Source of the DNA: Branchiostoma floridae
Taxonomy: Eukaryota > Chordata > Leptocardii > Amphioxiformes > Branchiostomatidae
Direction of reading: 5' to 3'
Length of the DNA stretch: 64,000 nt
Assembly (NCBI RefSeq): GCF_000003815.2
Contig: NC_049987.1
Coordinates: 1,872,428 to 1,936,427 of the forward strand
Of this stretch, positions 39,001 to 45,984 are shown piece by piece (positions within the stretch are counted from its first letter, which is position 1; every line of letters begins with the position of its first letter). The notes beneath the pieces are model-generated. The model was not told where the DNA came from, did no database searches, and worked only from the letters and a program-made list of their open reading frames with translations. Made by a program: the position numbers and the translations under genes.

Positions 39001-39451
39001 ATCGAAATCCCTCCATCGGTAGCGTCTGCCTTTTACAACTGTGGTAGTAGTAGCTGTGCCAGTGCTCCGAACTACTACCAACCTCAATCCCGTATGGGTA
39101 TAGGTCAACATCTGCATTTAATTAAAATATGTCATTTTTGCAATGCCATAATAGATTGCTTGATAACTTCTGTGTTTCTAACTGTAGAATTACGCAGATA
39201 AGGTATATTTGAAGTGGAATTTTCCGATGACAGCAAAGACCGATCACCCTAGAATTTACCTATTGCCAGGTTATTCCTCTCTTAACATGCTTTCACCAGT
39301 ATTTAAGTTAACTAGTGAATTAAAAGCTTACCACGGCATTCTTTCCCATTGACAAGCCTGTGTCCGTCTCGACAACTACATTGAAACGAACCAGGGGTGT
39401 TGATGCAGTAGTGACAATCTTGCAGTTCGTTTGAACGGCACTCATTTACTT
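14945..39451 (-). CDS. EGF-NIDO-AMOP-VWD-EGF(x6)-transmembrane protein, MUC4/mesh-like, 23 exons, 5' end missing
   Basis: Minus-strand exons in transcript order: 39451-39332, 39111-38972, 38352-38085, 37619-37516, 37372-37279, 36689-36546, 36144-35952, 35311-35086, 34467-34314, 32798-32658, 31831-31581, 31007-30842, 30296-30030, 29754-29543, 28984-28854, 28249-28050, 18954-18829, 17975-17856, 17439-17302, 16861-16736, 16416-16291, 15910-15652, 15056-14945. Every junction has GT/AG ends and matching phase. The total is 3818 nt, which fits one frame of 1271 residues plus stop after a split first codon. Domain order is EGF, NIDO, AMOP, VWD, conserved post-VWD region, six EGF-type modules, Ser/Thr-rich stalk, TM helix and about 40 cytoplasmic residues. 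Vertebrate MUC4 and arthropod mesh share the NIDO-AMOP-VWD core and act at epithelial surfaces or junctions; a similar role is inferred. The signal peptide exon was not found. Confidence 0.9.
15652..15910 (-). CDS. Exon: Ser/Thr-rich stalk and transmembrane helix
   Basis: About 60 Thr/Ser/Pro-rich residues (likely O-glycosylated) precede a single hydrophobic helix, [17 protein letters not shown], followed by WRM. Donor is ATGAG|GTAGGA. Reading straight through the donor reaches a stop at once, but the next exon continues in phase. Confidence 0.85.
16291..18954 (-). CDS. Exons: five tandem EGF modules
   Basis: Each module is one phase 1-1 exon: 18954-18829 ([19 protein letters not shown]), 17975-17856 ([20 protein letters not shown]), 17439-17302 ([21 protein letters not shown]), 16861-16736 ([14 protein letters not shown]) and 16416-16291 ([20 protein letters not shown]). 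Four begin with a D-x-[DN]-E-C calcium-binding start; the 17439 module lacks it. Confidence 0.9.
17140..17195 (-). pseudogene. Possible relic of a duplicated EGF exon 3' end
   Basis: AACCTATATGTACCTGGAAC here resembles the end and donor of the EGF exon at 16291 (ATCTATGCGTACCTGGAACG), including the GTAC donor, and the resemblance extends about 40 bases. No full EGF frame remains. Confidence 0.4.
18378..18641 (-). mobile_element. LINE ORF2 C-terminal fragment
   Basis: Minus-strand frame [20 protein letters not shown], then [19 protein letters not shown] and [16 protein letters not shown]. This is the familiar C-terminal block of non-LTR retrotransposon reverse transcriptases. It is 5'-truncated and lies in the EGF-region intron. 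Confidence 0.7.
19218..19394. mobile_element. Short imperfect inverted-repeat element
   Basis: AGGGCCCAAAATATCTGAGG..AGCTCGCGAGTAGCCTGT is mirrored by CACAGGCTAGCTCGCGAGGA..CCTTGGGCCCT on the right. MITE-like, about 175 bases, no coding capacity. Confidence 0.45.
19610..19960. repeat. Copy of the dispersed CCGCTAGGGGG / GGTTATCTTGTAGACAC repeat family
   Basis: Two CCGCT(G/A)GGGGG cores at about 19610 and 19748 and a CTTGGGTTATCTTGTAGACA block near 19890, matching the family seen at 12340-12790 and 41706-42030. Confidence 0.5.
19968..21768. other. Intronic stretch, no supported gene
   Basis: Within the 9.1-kb intron of the MUC4-like gene. A plus-strand ATG frame at 20696-20775 ends at a possible donor (AAG|GTTAGT), but no connected exon is convincing. 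Confidence 0.35.
21769..22503 (+). CDS. Candidate plus-strand exon pair nested in the large intron
   Basis: Exon 21769-21868 (acceptor TGGTATATAG, donor GTAAGT) reads [20 protein letters not shown] then [13 protein letters not shown] in phase 1-2. A second exon, 22465-22503 (acceptor CACTGTTACAG), continues [12 protein letters not shown] and stops. No homology is recognised and no compatible upstream exon was found, so this may be chance. Confidence 0.25.
23046..23275. repeat. Degenerate inverted repeat (CTGCTAGCTACCCTGG ends)
   Basis: ACTGCTAGCTACCCTGGAGGCC near 23059 pairs imperfectly with GGCTCCCAGGGTAACTGCTA near 23250. Probably a decayed MITE. Confidence 0.4.
24405..24722 (-). CDS. Unrecognised 105-codon open frame
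   Basis: ATG-initiated minus-strand frame, 24722-24405, beginning [19 protein letters not shown] and ending [14 protein letters not shown]. The composition is protein-like and it is not part of an obvious repeat, but no domain is recognised and there is no splice or promoter support. It could be a retrotransposed fragment or chance. Confidence 0.2.
   Translation of the reverse strand: MQSLEPWRPRLFDLTSTLNMDENIEHCQLPLTMGYKVKEIFPKKLCHPSNQVLNPTIIPINFKSFINFVNFFERVEAQIANRRGKMEKHLGKWGKLTTNDTPGSI
24853..24882. repeat. (GT)n microsatellite
   Basis: About 15 GT dinucleotides in the large intron. Confidence 0.95.
25014..25329 (+). CDS. Candidate plus-strand terminal exons
   Basis: Exon from about 25010 (acceptor TTCTCTCTACAG) reads [18 protein letters not shown] to a GTGAGA donor. 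A second from about 25180 (acceptor TCCCACCAG) reads [20 protein letters not shown] then [18 protein letters not shown] to a stop. A similar acceptor-exon start (CTCTACAGCAGCTC) occurs at about 23907, as if duplicated. No family is recognised, and the link to 21769-22503 is not established. Confidence 0.25.
25930..27450. repeat. Tandem array of about 130-150-bp units split by a LINE
   Basis: Units share AACCACGTGAAAGCACATCA, AAAAGC and a GGCAAAATCTGTGC(C/T)ATATTGGTCTTTATT core. One unit lies at 25945-26070 and three more at about 27105-27450. The interval between them is occupied by the LINE fragment at about 26080-27060. Confidence 0.65.
26080..27060 (-). mobile_element. 5'-truncated LINE, reverse-transcriptase 3' half
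   Basis: The frame 27036-26224 starts just before the catalytic motif LFADDT and continues [50 protein letters not shown] and [12 protein letters not shown]. This is a CR1/L2/Jockey-like ORF2 C-terminus. The 3' end carries (GAA)n and (CATA)n on the element strand. No endonuclease domain. Confidence 0.85.
28050..28249 (-). CDS. Exon: EGF module completion plus second EGF-like module
   Basis: Encodes [21 protein letters not shown], closing the module begun in the previous exon, then a CFPGVNC...[15 protein letters not shown] module. It is followed by the largest intron of the gene (about 9.1 kb). Confidence 0.88.
28854..30296 (-). CDS. Exons: conserved post-VWD region
   Basis: Exons 30296-30030 ([20 protein letters not shown], then an acidic stretch), 29754-29543 ([20 protein letters not shown], a beta-rich segment) and 28984-28854 ([17 protein letters not shown], start of an EGF-type module). 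The same order of weakly conserved blocks follows VWD in MUC4 and mesh-type proteins. Several N-glycosylation sequons are present. Confidence 0.82.
29041..29120 (+). mobile_element. Short LINE ORF2 C-terminal fragment
   Basis: Translation [20 protein letters not shown] resembles the LP.AM.DR..WR.RV block at the end of many non-LTR ORF2 proteins. Only about 25 codons remain. Confidence 0.4.
30842..32798 (-). CDS. Exons: von Willebrand factor D (VWD) domain
   Basis: Three exons (32798-32658, 31831-31581, 31007-30842). The domain opens with [20 protein letters not shown] and [11 protein letters not shown], continues with [17 protein letters not shown], and closes with [15 protein letters not shown] and [13 protein letters not shown]. 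The GDPH tetrapeptide (32781-32770) is the Asp-Pro autocleavage site known in several VWD mucins including MUC4. Confidence 0.9.
31888..32212 (+). mobile_element. tRNA-derived SINE
   Basis: The A-box-like TGGCGTAACTGG and B-box-like GAGTTCGATACCC are spaced as in a tRNA promoter. They are followed by TTGTGCCTTTGGGAAAGGCA, a block shared with the SINE at 35365, and an internal hairpin around AGCCTCCATAG. It cannot fold as a normal tRNA gene. Confidence 0.65.
33370..34190. mobile_element. Foldback-like element with ends of reiterated GGCCGAAGTGTCC motifs
   Basis: The left end has five or six copies of GGACACTTCGGCCC (33413-33546). The right end has an inverted array of GGGGCCGAAGTGTCCTCGGC (34018-34140). 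Outside the arrays the two ends still pair imperfectly (TTGGTGTTTACTAAGG versus TTGGTATTAGTAAAG). The interior (from CTGTAACAGGTCGCGTTGT, about 33728-34010) is repeated at 45534-45800. No coding capacity. Confidence 0.65.
34314..34467 (-). CDS. Exon: Cys-rich linker between AMOP and VWD
   Basis: Encodes [20 protein letters not shown] and a [13 protein letters not shown] segment, resembling the C-C..Y..RRP..C..Y stretch that precedes GDPH in SUSD2 and MUC4. Acceptor CTGTCAG and donor ATAG|GTTTGT fit in phase between exons 35086 and 32798. Confidence 0.75.
35086..36144 (-). CDS. Exons: AMOP domain of the MUC4-like gene
   Basis: Two exons (36144-35952 and 35311-35086). The Cys-rich AMOP core includes [11 protein letters not shown], a [16 protein letters not shown] segment and SRTCCYSP, corresponding to the conserved CPC..QA..D and CCY motifs of MUC4, mesh and SUSD2. 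The donor of the second exon (GTC|GTAAGG) is chosen because it keeps phase 0 with the following exon; another donor is possible. Confidence 0.85.
35365..35780 (+). mobile_element. tRNA-derived SINE
   Basis: GTAGGATGTTTGCCTCGTGA..GAGATCGAATCCGGC resembles a tRNA head with a B box, followed by TTGTGCCTTTAGGAAAGGCT and a long conserved body ending in GATG/GATT-rich sequence. It shares its core block with the SINE at 31888. Confidence 0.6.
36185..36375. mobile_element. Decayed copy of the CAGTCAAACCTG-ended transposon family
   Basis: The end reads GAGGTGGTCGCTTGTGCAGG then TTTAACTGTA, matching the right end of the element at 61014-61499. The other end is not clearly preserved. Confidence 0.4.
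36546..39111 (-). CDS. Exons: NIDO domain of the MUC4-like gene
   Basis: Five exons (39111-38972, 38352-38085, 37619-37516, 37372-37279, 36689-36546). Diagnostic motifs are [55 protein letters not shown] and [15 protein letters not shown], matching the nidogen extracellular (NIDO) pattern of VVTW, FQ..L.TDG..SF and GYNAG. It covers residues of about 41-289 of the window protein. NIDO is an adhesion-associated module of unknown ligand. Confidence 0.9.
38490..38960. other. Intron between the first two NIDO exons, no other feature
   Basis: AT-rich, no repeat or exon recognised. Confidence 0.4.
39332..39451 (-). CDS. Exon: N-terminal calcium-binding EGF module of the MUC4-like gene
   Basis: Encodes VNEC, then [12 protein letters not shown] and GKEC: six-Cys EGF with the Asn/Asp-hydroxylation consensus. 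Phase 1-1 borders. The split codon into the next exon gives Asp (DVDLYPYG). It is the most 5' firmly supported exon and precedes the NIDO domain. Confidence 0.88.
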
Positions 39452-39640
39452 CTGTGAAAAGAAAATAGTGCTCTGTTTTAAATTTGCCTACCAATAAAGC
39501 TGTTGTGCAAACACAATACACCTTGGGGACTAAAGTCAAAACATTGTAAATAAATCTATCATCCTCTGCATGATGCATCAGTTTTAATAAGGTACGTAAA
39601 GGTGAAATATACCCAAAAGCTCATGGAAGATAGGGTTAAA

Positions 39641-39962
39641 CTAGGAAGAAGAGTCTGATACTAGGGGTTGGATCAATTCCTTTAGATATTGTCGAGTATG
39701 GCCATGGACGATTTTATAGAATAAAATAAGAGTCTGAACGTGGCGCCGTTCAGGTAGTTTTTCCCATCCCAGTTCAGTAAGTAGAGAAGAGTATGAAGAC
39801 CCCCTAATGGCACCAGCTACAGTTATAGAAGAATAGTATTGTAGACGTTTAATGAGATTCGAGTTTGAAGCAGTGCAACCGTGCCATACTACGCCGTCAT
39901 ATTCAAGTAGCGGGTGGATAAAAGATTTATACATAATTTCAAGAACTTTACGGGGAGCTTAA
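39641..39962 (-). mobile_element. LINE reverse-transcriptase C-terminal fragment
   Basis: The minus-strand frame reads LPRKVLEIMYKSFIHPLLEY, VVWHGCTASNSNLIKRLQYY and LGWEKLPERRHVQTLILFYK, a standard C-terminal block of LINE ORF2. It lies just upstream of the first supported exon of the MUC4-like gene and is not part of it. Confidence 0.8.
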
Positions 39963-40592
39963 ATTTAATTTTAATGAAGATTGAAGATTTTTATATACGT
40001 TTACTAGCATTTTTTAAATATATATGAGTATCCTATACTCAGATTCCGTCAGCATCTTTCTTTTTTTCAAAACTCTTTCAAATGAACCTTGTTGAAAATT
40101 GCCCGCTTCTTTTGGGTTTTGGAGCCACATATAGAAATGAATGTATTTTAGAAAGTTCAAGTTTGGCGATCCAAGATGGCGGATACAAGATGGACGTCAT
40201 TTTCCGATGTCATGTTGACGTTAGGACCGATGTCATTGGCCACAAATACTTAGCAGACTTAAATATGTTATAAGATACCCTTGATAGTCAAACATATGTT
40301 TAAAAACACCCGATCGAGCGAGTGGGGTCCATTTGGACCCCAGGCGTACATTTTGAAGTGCCATTTGAATATTTTTGATCTGAAGAAAAAATCCTTCCGT
40401 GACTTTGTCAGTCAATATGTCTTATACCTTCTCCTAAGTTTTCGCAAAGATTGGTACAATAATGTGGAAATTATAAAGAAAGTTTGTGTTCAGTCCCTCT
40501 GGGGTCCAAACGGACCCCAGCAAAAATGTGCAGTTTTTAAAACAAACTTTGGAGGCTAACTCCTTAACCACTTACAGTATTGAGCAAGCAAA
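39963..40592. other. Non-coding stretch, no gene seen
   Basis: Contains two copies of a TGGGGTCC(A/A)..GGACCCCAG palindromic block (about 40324-40343 and 40501-40520). No exon support. Confidence 0.4.
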
Positions 40593-40692
40593 NNNNNNNN
40601 NNNNNNNNNNNNNNNNNNNNNNNNNNNNNNNNNNNNNNNNNNNNNNNNNNNNNNNNNNNNNNNNNNNNNNNNNNNNNNNNNNNNNNNNNNNN
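40593..40692. other. Assembly gap (100 N, arbitrary size)
   Basis: Run of exactly 100 N. Confidence 0.99.
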
Positions 40693-41017
40693 TATTCTCT
40701 ATGTACATATGTAAACCTTTGCGTATGAGACAGCATCTGTATCTGTACGCAGCGACACCTAGTGCTGCAGCACAATGTAAACAAGAGTTCGTAGACCTCA
40801 TGCCTGCATGTATTGTTTTGGATTATGCTGATACGTTGTGTGCTATCAGGTCTGTTGTGAAGGTGGGTGGGTATGGTGTTGATTGTATATGAGTCTGAAT
40901 TTACTTGAATTCACCTGAATGTACCTGAACTGCAGAGACTCCGTGGTCTGTTTCTGCAGTCAGGAGCTTGAAGGCTGGTAGCCCTCTGTCGCTCCTCCGA
41001 CGATTTCGCAGTTACAT

Positions 41018-41700
41018 ATGTGACAAATTTGAGTCCTATCACGGAATGCAGTGGATTTATCAACTTTCCTCATTAATCATGCAAATCAGGTGTTAATTTG
41101 CATACCCAGTATATCATTATGTAAGTTTTTACTTAGGCTATCTACATACTAAAATCATGACGATCCGTCAACATGTTCATATTTTGCCATTAATTATGCA
41201 AATGAGGTCATCATCTGCATGATTAATATGTATTGATATTTCTTTCTTTCTCAGATACTAATGTGACAAGTTTGAAAGTCCTATAAAGGAATGCCGTGGA
41301 TTTACAAACTTTCCTCATTAATTATGCAAATTAGCTGTCGATTTGCATAATTAGAATTCCATCATGTAAGTCTTCCCTTTGGCTATCTACATACCAAAAA
41401 TCATGACAATCCGTCAACACGTTTATATTTTCTCATTGATTATGCAAATGAAGCCGTCATGTGCATAATTAATTTGCCTTGATATTTCTCTCTTTCTCCT
41501 GTTTATATGTGACAAGTTTGAAAGTCCTATCATGAAATGAAGTGGATTTATGAACTTTCCTCATTAATTATGCAAATTAGCTGTTGATTTGCATAATTAG
41601 TATTTTATTATGTACATTGTTACTTTGGCTATCTACATACCAAAAATCATGACGATTCATCAACACATTCTCGAGTTATTCTCGTCCAAAGTTTGAAAGG
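41018..41700. repeat. Tandem array, about 243-bp unit, three copies, rich in ATGCAAAT octamers
   Basis: Units start GTGACAAATTTGA(G/A)..TCCTAT at about 41018, 41262 and 41507. Each carries CTTTCCTCATTAAT(T/C)ATGCAAAT, and most also carry a second TATGCAAATGA and an inverted ATTTGCAT. Octamers are seen near 41084, 41195, 41325, 41443 and 41570. Confidence 0.8.
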
Positions 41701-41705
41701 AAATC

Positions 41706-42030
41706 GGCGACTGCAGTTCTAAAGAAGCCGCTAGGGGGTCCAAACTTACAGCACTTACTCTCTGCTCCAATGGCTATCTACCACTAAAAAATCACAACCA
41801 AAGCATGTCTTATATATAATATATATATAATATAAAAGATTGAGGTTCTGCTGCAGTACCTTAGCAAGCCGCTAGGGGACCCATTATCGAACTTGACCTT
41901 CAATTTCCCGACCCCTACCCACCTACCAAATATCATTGGGATCCATCCAAGGCTTCTTGAGTTATGCTGTTAACGCACAGACACACAGACCCACAAGCCC
42001 AAAACATAACCTTAGCCATTTTGGCAAAGG
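41706..42030. repeat. Copy of the dispersed CCGCTAGGGG repeat family
   Basis: Two CTGCAGT..AAGCCGCTAGGGG cores, an ACCTACCAAATATCATTGGG block, then GAGTTATGCTGTTAACGCAC, CAGACACACAGACCC and an AACATAACCTT tail. The order is the same as at 60120-60440 and 12340-12790. Confidence 0.65.
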
Positions 42031-42059
42031 TAACCAATACAACACCGATATATTATCTG

Positions 42060-42900
42060 GCAGGAGCTGAAGCATCATCTGGCAGCAGCAGCATCTGGCA
42101 CAAACAGGGGATACAAAGTAACCCAATACATTGAAGGTGACCTACATGTAGGCCCCTGCCAACCAGATGACGGTCACCTGTTTTCACAACCAAGCAGATA
42201 TTAGGGGGATGCCCCAACCACACGAAAACAGGATCAACATATACAGTATCAAGTTCAAGCACTAGGAGGCCCAAAATCAAACCTGACCACCAGGACACCA
42301 CCAACAATTCATGTACCAAAAAGCAACACAATGGCACCTTGCGTTCCGGAGATACAGCGCACGCCTCGTGCCCGCACAAAAGGTAACCTGGAATGTCAAG
42401 TTCAAGCACCAAGGGCGCCAAAATCAAAATTGAGAATTATTCAGCCACCGCCGACACATGTGCCAAATATCATCGCGCCCGCACTAACCGTTCAGAAGAT
42501 ATAACTCCGGAAAACCCCCTCCCGGACACAAAATTTGACCTGCCGCGTCAAGTTCAAACGCGACAAGGCCCAAAATCAATTCTAGGCAACAGGCAACAAC
42601 TCCCCACCCATGCACCAAAAATCGTTGCAATCCCGCGTATCGTTTCGGACACACAGCGCCAAAAGTGCCCAAAAAACACAAAAAATGCCACCTGCAATGT
42701 CAAGTTCAAGTGCCAGGAGGCCCAAAATCACACCTGAGTGTCAAGCCACCACCCCCAACCCACGTACCAAAAATCGTCGTGCTCGCACCATCCGTTCTCG
42801 AGATACAGCGCCCTAAATCCCCAGCTTCCAAAAGTTCCCACGCCCGTGAAAACCATACCTGCATACATGCAGGTAACCAGTCAGAAATGTTACTTGAAAG
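42060..42900. repeat. Degenerate tandem repeats (CAAGTTCAAGCACCAGGAGGCC type)
   Basis: At least four diverged units of about 150-170 bases, each with TCAAGTTCAA(G/A)C, GGCCCAAAATCA, CATGTACCAAAA and a GATA(C/T)AGCGC or GATATAAC block. No coding support; likely the same superfamily as the preceding repeat. Confidence 0.55.
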
Positions 42901-43554
42901 GTGACAGACGGTCACCAAAACTTTGGTGTAAATGGAGCAGTAGTTGTGTACGGTCACCGAAACGTCGGTGTGAATGTGTTTGTGTCAAAAAGGTCTTTTT
43001 ACTCATTAAATACTGTAGATGAAAATACATATCTTCTCCTTCTTTGTGAACATTACCTGGCTGTTTGTTATCCAAGATGAAGCTACATAACCGTGGTATG
43101 GTATTGGCAAAACCTTTCAATATTGTATGTTAGTTGTCGATCGTGGATCTAAAGCAAACCAGGGAAAATACCATTGGAAGCTTAAGCCAGATTGATTGCC
43201 AATGTCATAGATAACAGAAGAATTTTTTTTGGTTAAGCTTACCTAGTATATTCATAACTAGAGTTCCTCGAACACACATCTTCGCCAAATAAACATTCTT
43301 TATCGAAGGTCGTTGTTTTTGAATGATTAATGTATGTAATTATGGCTATAATGGACCGGACAAGCACCAAATACAGCTTAATACGAGATGTTAATATAGC
43401 AAAGCTGGATGTAAGGTCTTTAGTTAGGCTAGGTTAGGCTAGGTCTTTAGTTTTATATAAGATTTCACTCTACAAAATGTACATTGCAGTCTTTTCGTAA
43501 AAAAAGAAATAATAAACAAACTTTGAGTGACTGGCCTATATATTAGATAATTCT

Positions 43555-44051
43555 CCACTTACACACTTCCCATAATTAAGTGCGAGAGGGTTCCGGATAT
43601 GGATGTTACTTGGATGCTACCACAGTTGCTCAGGGTGCGAAACCAGGGTGGAACCAGCTAAAACCTTCAGTACGAGGGCGGAAAAGCATATAAACTAATA
43701 AGTTGTCTGGCGAATATAATACAGTTATCATTTGGGCCGAGAATCTTACAAGTTTTGTGGTCAGAAGTAACTACCTAACACGTGCACCACTGTGGCTGTT
43801 AGTTGGTTTCTTCCGATGACCTCAAGGGCCACACCTTGGCGTTTCGTCTGCAGCCTTTGTTTTTTTCCTGTCGGAAAGTGATTAAACCATTGTCCTGTGA
43901 TCGGTTCCACACCAAACTATCATCTCCTTGATGTTTTCTGTGTTCGGAATTGGTTAGAACCAATTTTCTGTGCCTTTGGAGTCAGTTCCGGAGTTCGGAG
44001 CAGCCATATCCGGAACCCTCTCGCACTTAATTATGGGAAGTGTGTAAGTGG
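43555..44051. mobile_element. MITE with perfect 48-bp terminal inverted repeats
   Basis: CCACTTACACACTTCCCATA and the next 28 bases (43555-43602) are the exact reverse complement of 44004-44051. The element is 497 bases with no coding capacity, and no target duplication is evident. Identical ends suggest recent activity. Confidence 0.8.
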
Positions 44052-44162
44052 TCAATAGGTCATCTAAGGGTTACCTAAGGGTCATACGGAAGGATTGTTA
44101 CGGCCCCGCCTTGGTGAATGTTTGTGTCCATCTCATGAAAATAGCAAGTAAAGTTTTGCAAT

Positions 44163-44264
44163 NNNNNNNNNNNNNNNNNNNNNNNNNNNNNNNNNNNNNN
44201 NNNNNNNNNNNNNNNNNNNNNNNNNNNNNNNNNNNNNNNNNNNNNNNNNNNNNNNNNNNNNNNN
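44163..44264. other. Assembly gap (102 N)
   Basis: Run of N. Confidence 0.99.
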
Positions 44265-45105
44265 GATTGACAGGCATAGTAATTGCTATTCTCCAAGTAT
44301 TAGTATATTCATAAGCCTTACTTAGATCCTCCTCTACAACCTAGCACAAACCGAGACAAGATACGATACCACCCGCGTTCTATGACCGCACTCGTACAAC
44401 CCGGAAGGATATGATATTGTCGTAATCGGTTGCACGGAAACCCCCATGCAGTGTGAAATCGAGGCCAAAATCAGGCAAAAAGAGCCAGTTTGAAGGCCAA
44501 CTTTGACTCTTCAAATCTCATCCTGAAATAGTATTTGAATCATTAAGCGTACTGTATGCGATCGAACAAATCATGAGGATTACGTAGGCACCTTTGACAG
44601 CCTGATTTGGCCCACCGCGATGTTTTAATCTTTTTTTACGTGACCATGTCTTATGCCTCAAACGGGCGGGCGTGTAACACCCTGCCATGGCATGACGATT
44701 AGTTCTGCTCCACCTTTGATTTGTCTGTGCTAAGACCTGGAGACTGAGGGCAGGGGGTTAATTTGGTGTGACTGGTCCTTGTCAGGGAAAGGAGATCAGG
44801 CTTCTGCTTCTGTCTGAAGGGCTTGAATGATAAATGAAGATTAATGGTCCACACATTAGTGCTGGACTAGGGTGACAATGGTGCCAGTGTCATGTTGCAC
44901 TGCACACCACTTTTGTAAGGGATGTGGTTCTCTCCATGATAAGAATCCCAAAGTAATTATATTAAGTAGATCGCAATTTACATAATTAGCATCTCATTAT
45001 GTTGATAATCACCCTAAGTACCTACCTACCAAAAGCAAAGAATATCCATCAATCCCCTCTGCAGTTATCCTTTTTAAAAGTTACAAACTATAAGACCCAC
45101 TGCAG
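44265..45105. other. Non-coding stretch, no gene seen
   Basis: No exon or repeat confidently recognised. A CCTACCTACCAAAAGCAAAG..ATCCATC block near 45020 hints at the dispersed repeat family. Confidence 0.4.
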
Positions 45106-45205
45106 NNNNNNNNNNNNNNNNNNNNNNNNNNNNNNNNNNNNNNNNNNNNNNNNNNNNNNNNNNNNNNNNNNNNNNNNNNNNNNNNNNNNNNNNNNNNNNN
45201 NNNNN
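45106..45205. other. Assembly gap (100 N, arbitrary size)
   Basis: Run of exactly 100 N. Confidence 0.99.
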
Positions 45206-45297
45206 TCATCACATCAGCTGACTATGTCTGTTTTGAATTTAAGTAAAGTTGCATAATCCTGAACATGAAATAAAAGCTTTCGATTCAAACCAATTCA

Positions 45298-45351
45298 CAT
45301 AGCATGCCCACGCACATATATATATATATATATGTGCGTGGGCATGCTATG
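45298..45351. repeat. Perfect 54-bp palindrome with (TA)n centre
   Basis: CATAGCATGCCCACGCACAT then (AT)n then its exact complement. The right arm continues as GCAATGTACAAATTAATC, the same sequence found at about 33576-33596 inside the foldback-like element. Confidence 0.85.
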
Positions 45352-45463
45352 CAATGTACAAATTAATCGAATAGCTATGTGAAACGCAACGATAAAACAT
45401 ATTGAGCATTAAGTCTTGAAACAAATAAATAAGTCTTGAAACGTAGCAAACACACTTACATAC

Positions 45464-45493
45464 CACAGTTACATCTGAAACAGCCAGCCTCTC
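45464..45493 (-). CDS. Candidate 30-nt micro-exon of the MUC4-like gene
   Basis: Minus strand: acceptor CTTGATTTTACAG, 30 coding bases (GA GAG GCT GGC TGT TTC ...), donor GTATGTAAG, phase 1-1. Joined to the EGF exon at 39451 it gives GEAGCFRCNCEVNEC, a plausible C-x-x-C lead into EGF, with the split codon forming Glu. Splice sites are good, but the exon is tiny and no upstream partner was found. Confidence 0.35.
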
Positions 45494-45533
45494 CTGTAAA
45501 ATCAAGAAGGTGACCCGGTTGAACAGTAAAAAA

Positions 45534-45897
45534 ATCTGTAACAGGTCGCGTTGTACAGCACTTAGGACTTTTAGGTTAAGACGGCTAACTCCACATCGCA
45601 GTATGGAAGACTTCAGGGAAGCTAGGGTCGTGCAGAAAACTGGAGCAAAAAGGGATCTTCATGCCCCGGAAACGCAAAAAGCGTAATCACTAATGGCGAT
45701 TTTCTCGAGGAGAACACTATATAATATACTGTACAAGTAAAATCATACGTCCTAAAATTATATGTTTTTTAGTCAATTCGGGCTATGTGTTAGATAACTA
45801 TCGTGGACTGGACCCGGGGCCGAAGTGTCCTCGGCTTGGGGCGGAAATGTCCTGATTGCCAGGGGGCCGAAGTGCCCATGTGCCGAAGTGTCCGAAA
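45534..45897. mobile_element. Partial second copy of the GGCCGAAGTGTCC foldback-like element
   Basis: 45534-45800 aligns closely with 33728-34010 (CTGTAACAGGTCGCGTTGT, GACGGCTAACT, AAGGGATCTTCATGCCCC). It ends in GGGGCCGAAGTGTCCTCGGC, GGGGGCCGAAGTG and TGCCGAAGTGTCCG. The left array is missing or replaced by the palindrome at 45298-45351. Confidence 0.7.
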
Positions 45898-45984
45898 TTC
45901 CGCGCCTCTCCCCCTAGTCACACTGCCTAACACCTACTGGCCATGGGAGTTACCTGGTGAGGGAACCCGTAAGGTAACAGGAGG
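45898..45984 (+). pseudogene. Isolated unit of the LRR-receptor tail repeat
   Basis: CGCCTCTCCCCCTAGTCACA then CTGCCTAACACCTACTGGCC and GAGGGAACCCGT match the 84-bp unit of 47187-47905. The foldback-like element 45985-47166 separates it from the main array, so it is probably the displaced first unit. Confidence 0.7.

Noticed and set aside
42890-43120. Minus-strand ATG frame ending at a possible donor, considered as the 5' exon of the MUC4-like gene
   Set aside because: No signal peptide, repeat-like downstream sequence, and its position is downstream of the better micro-exon candidate.
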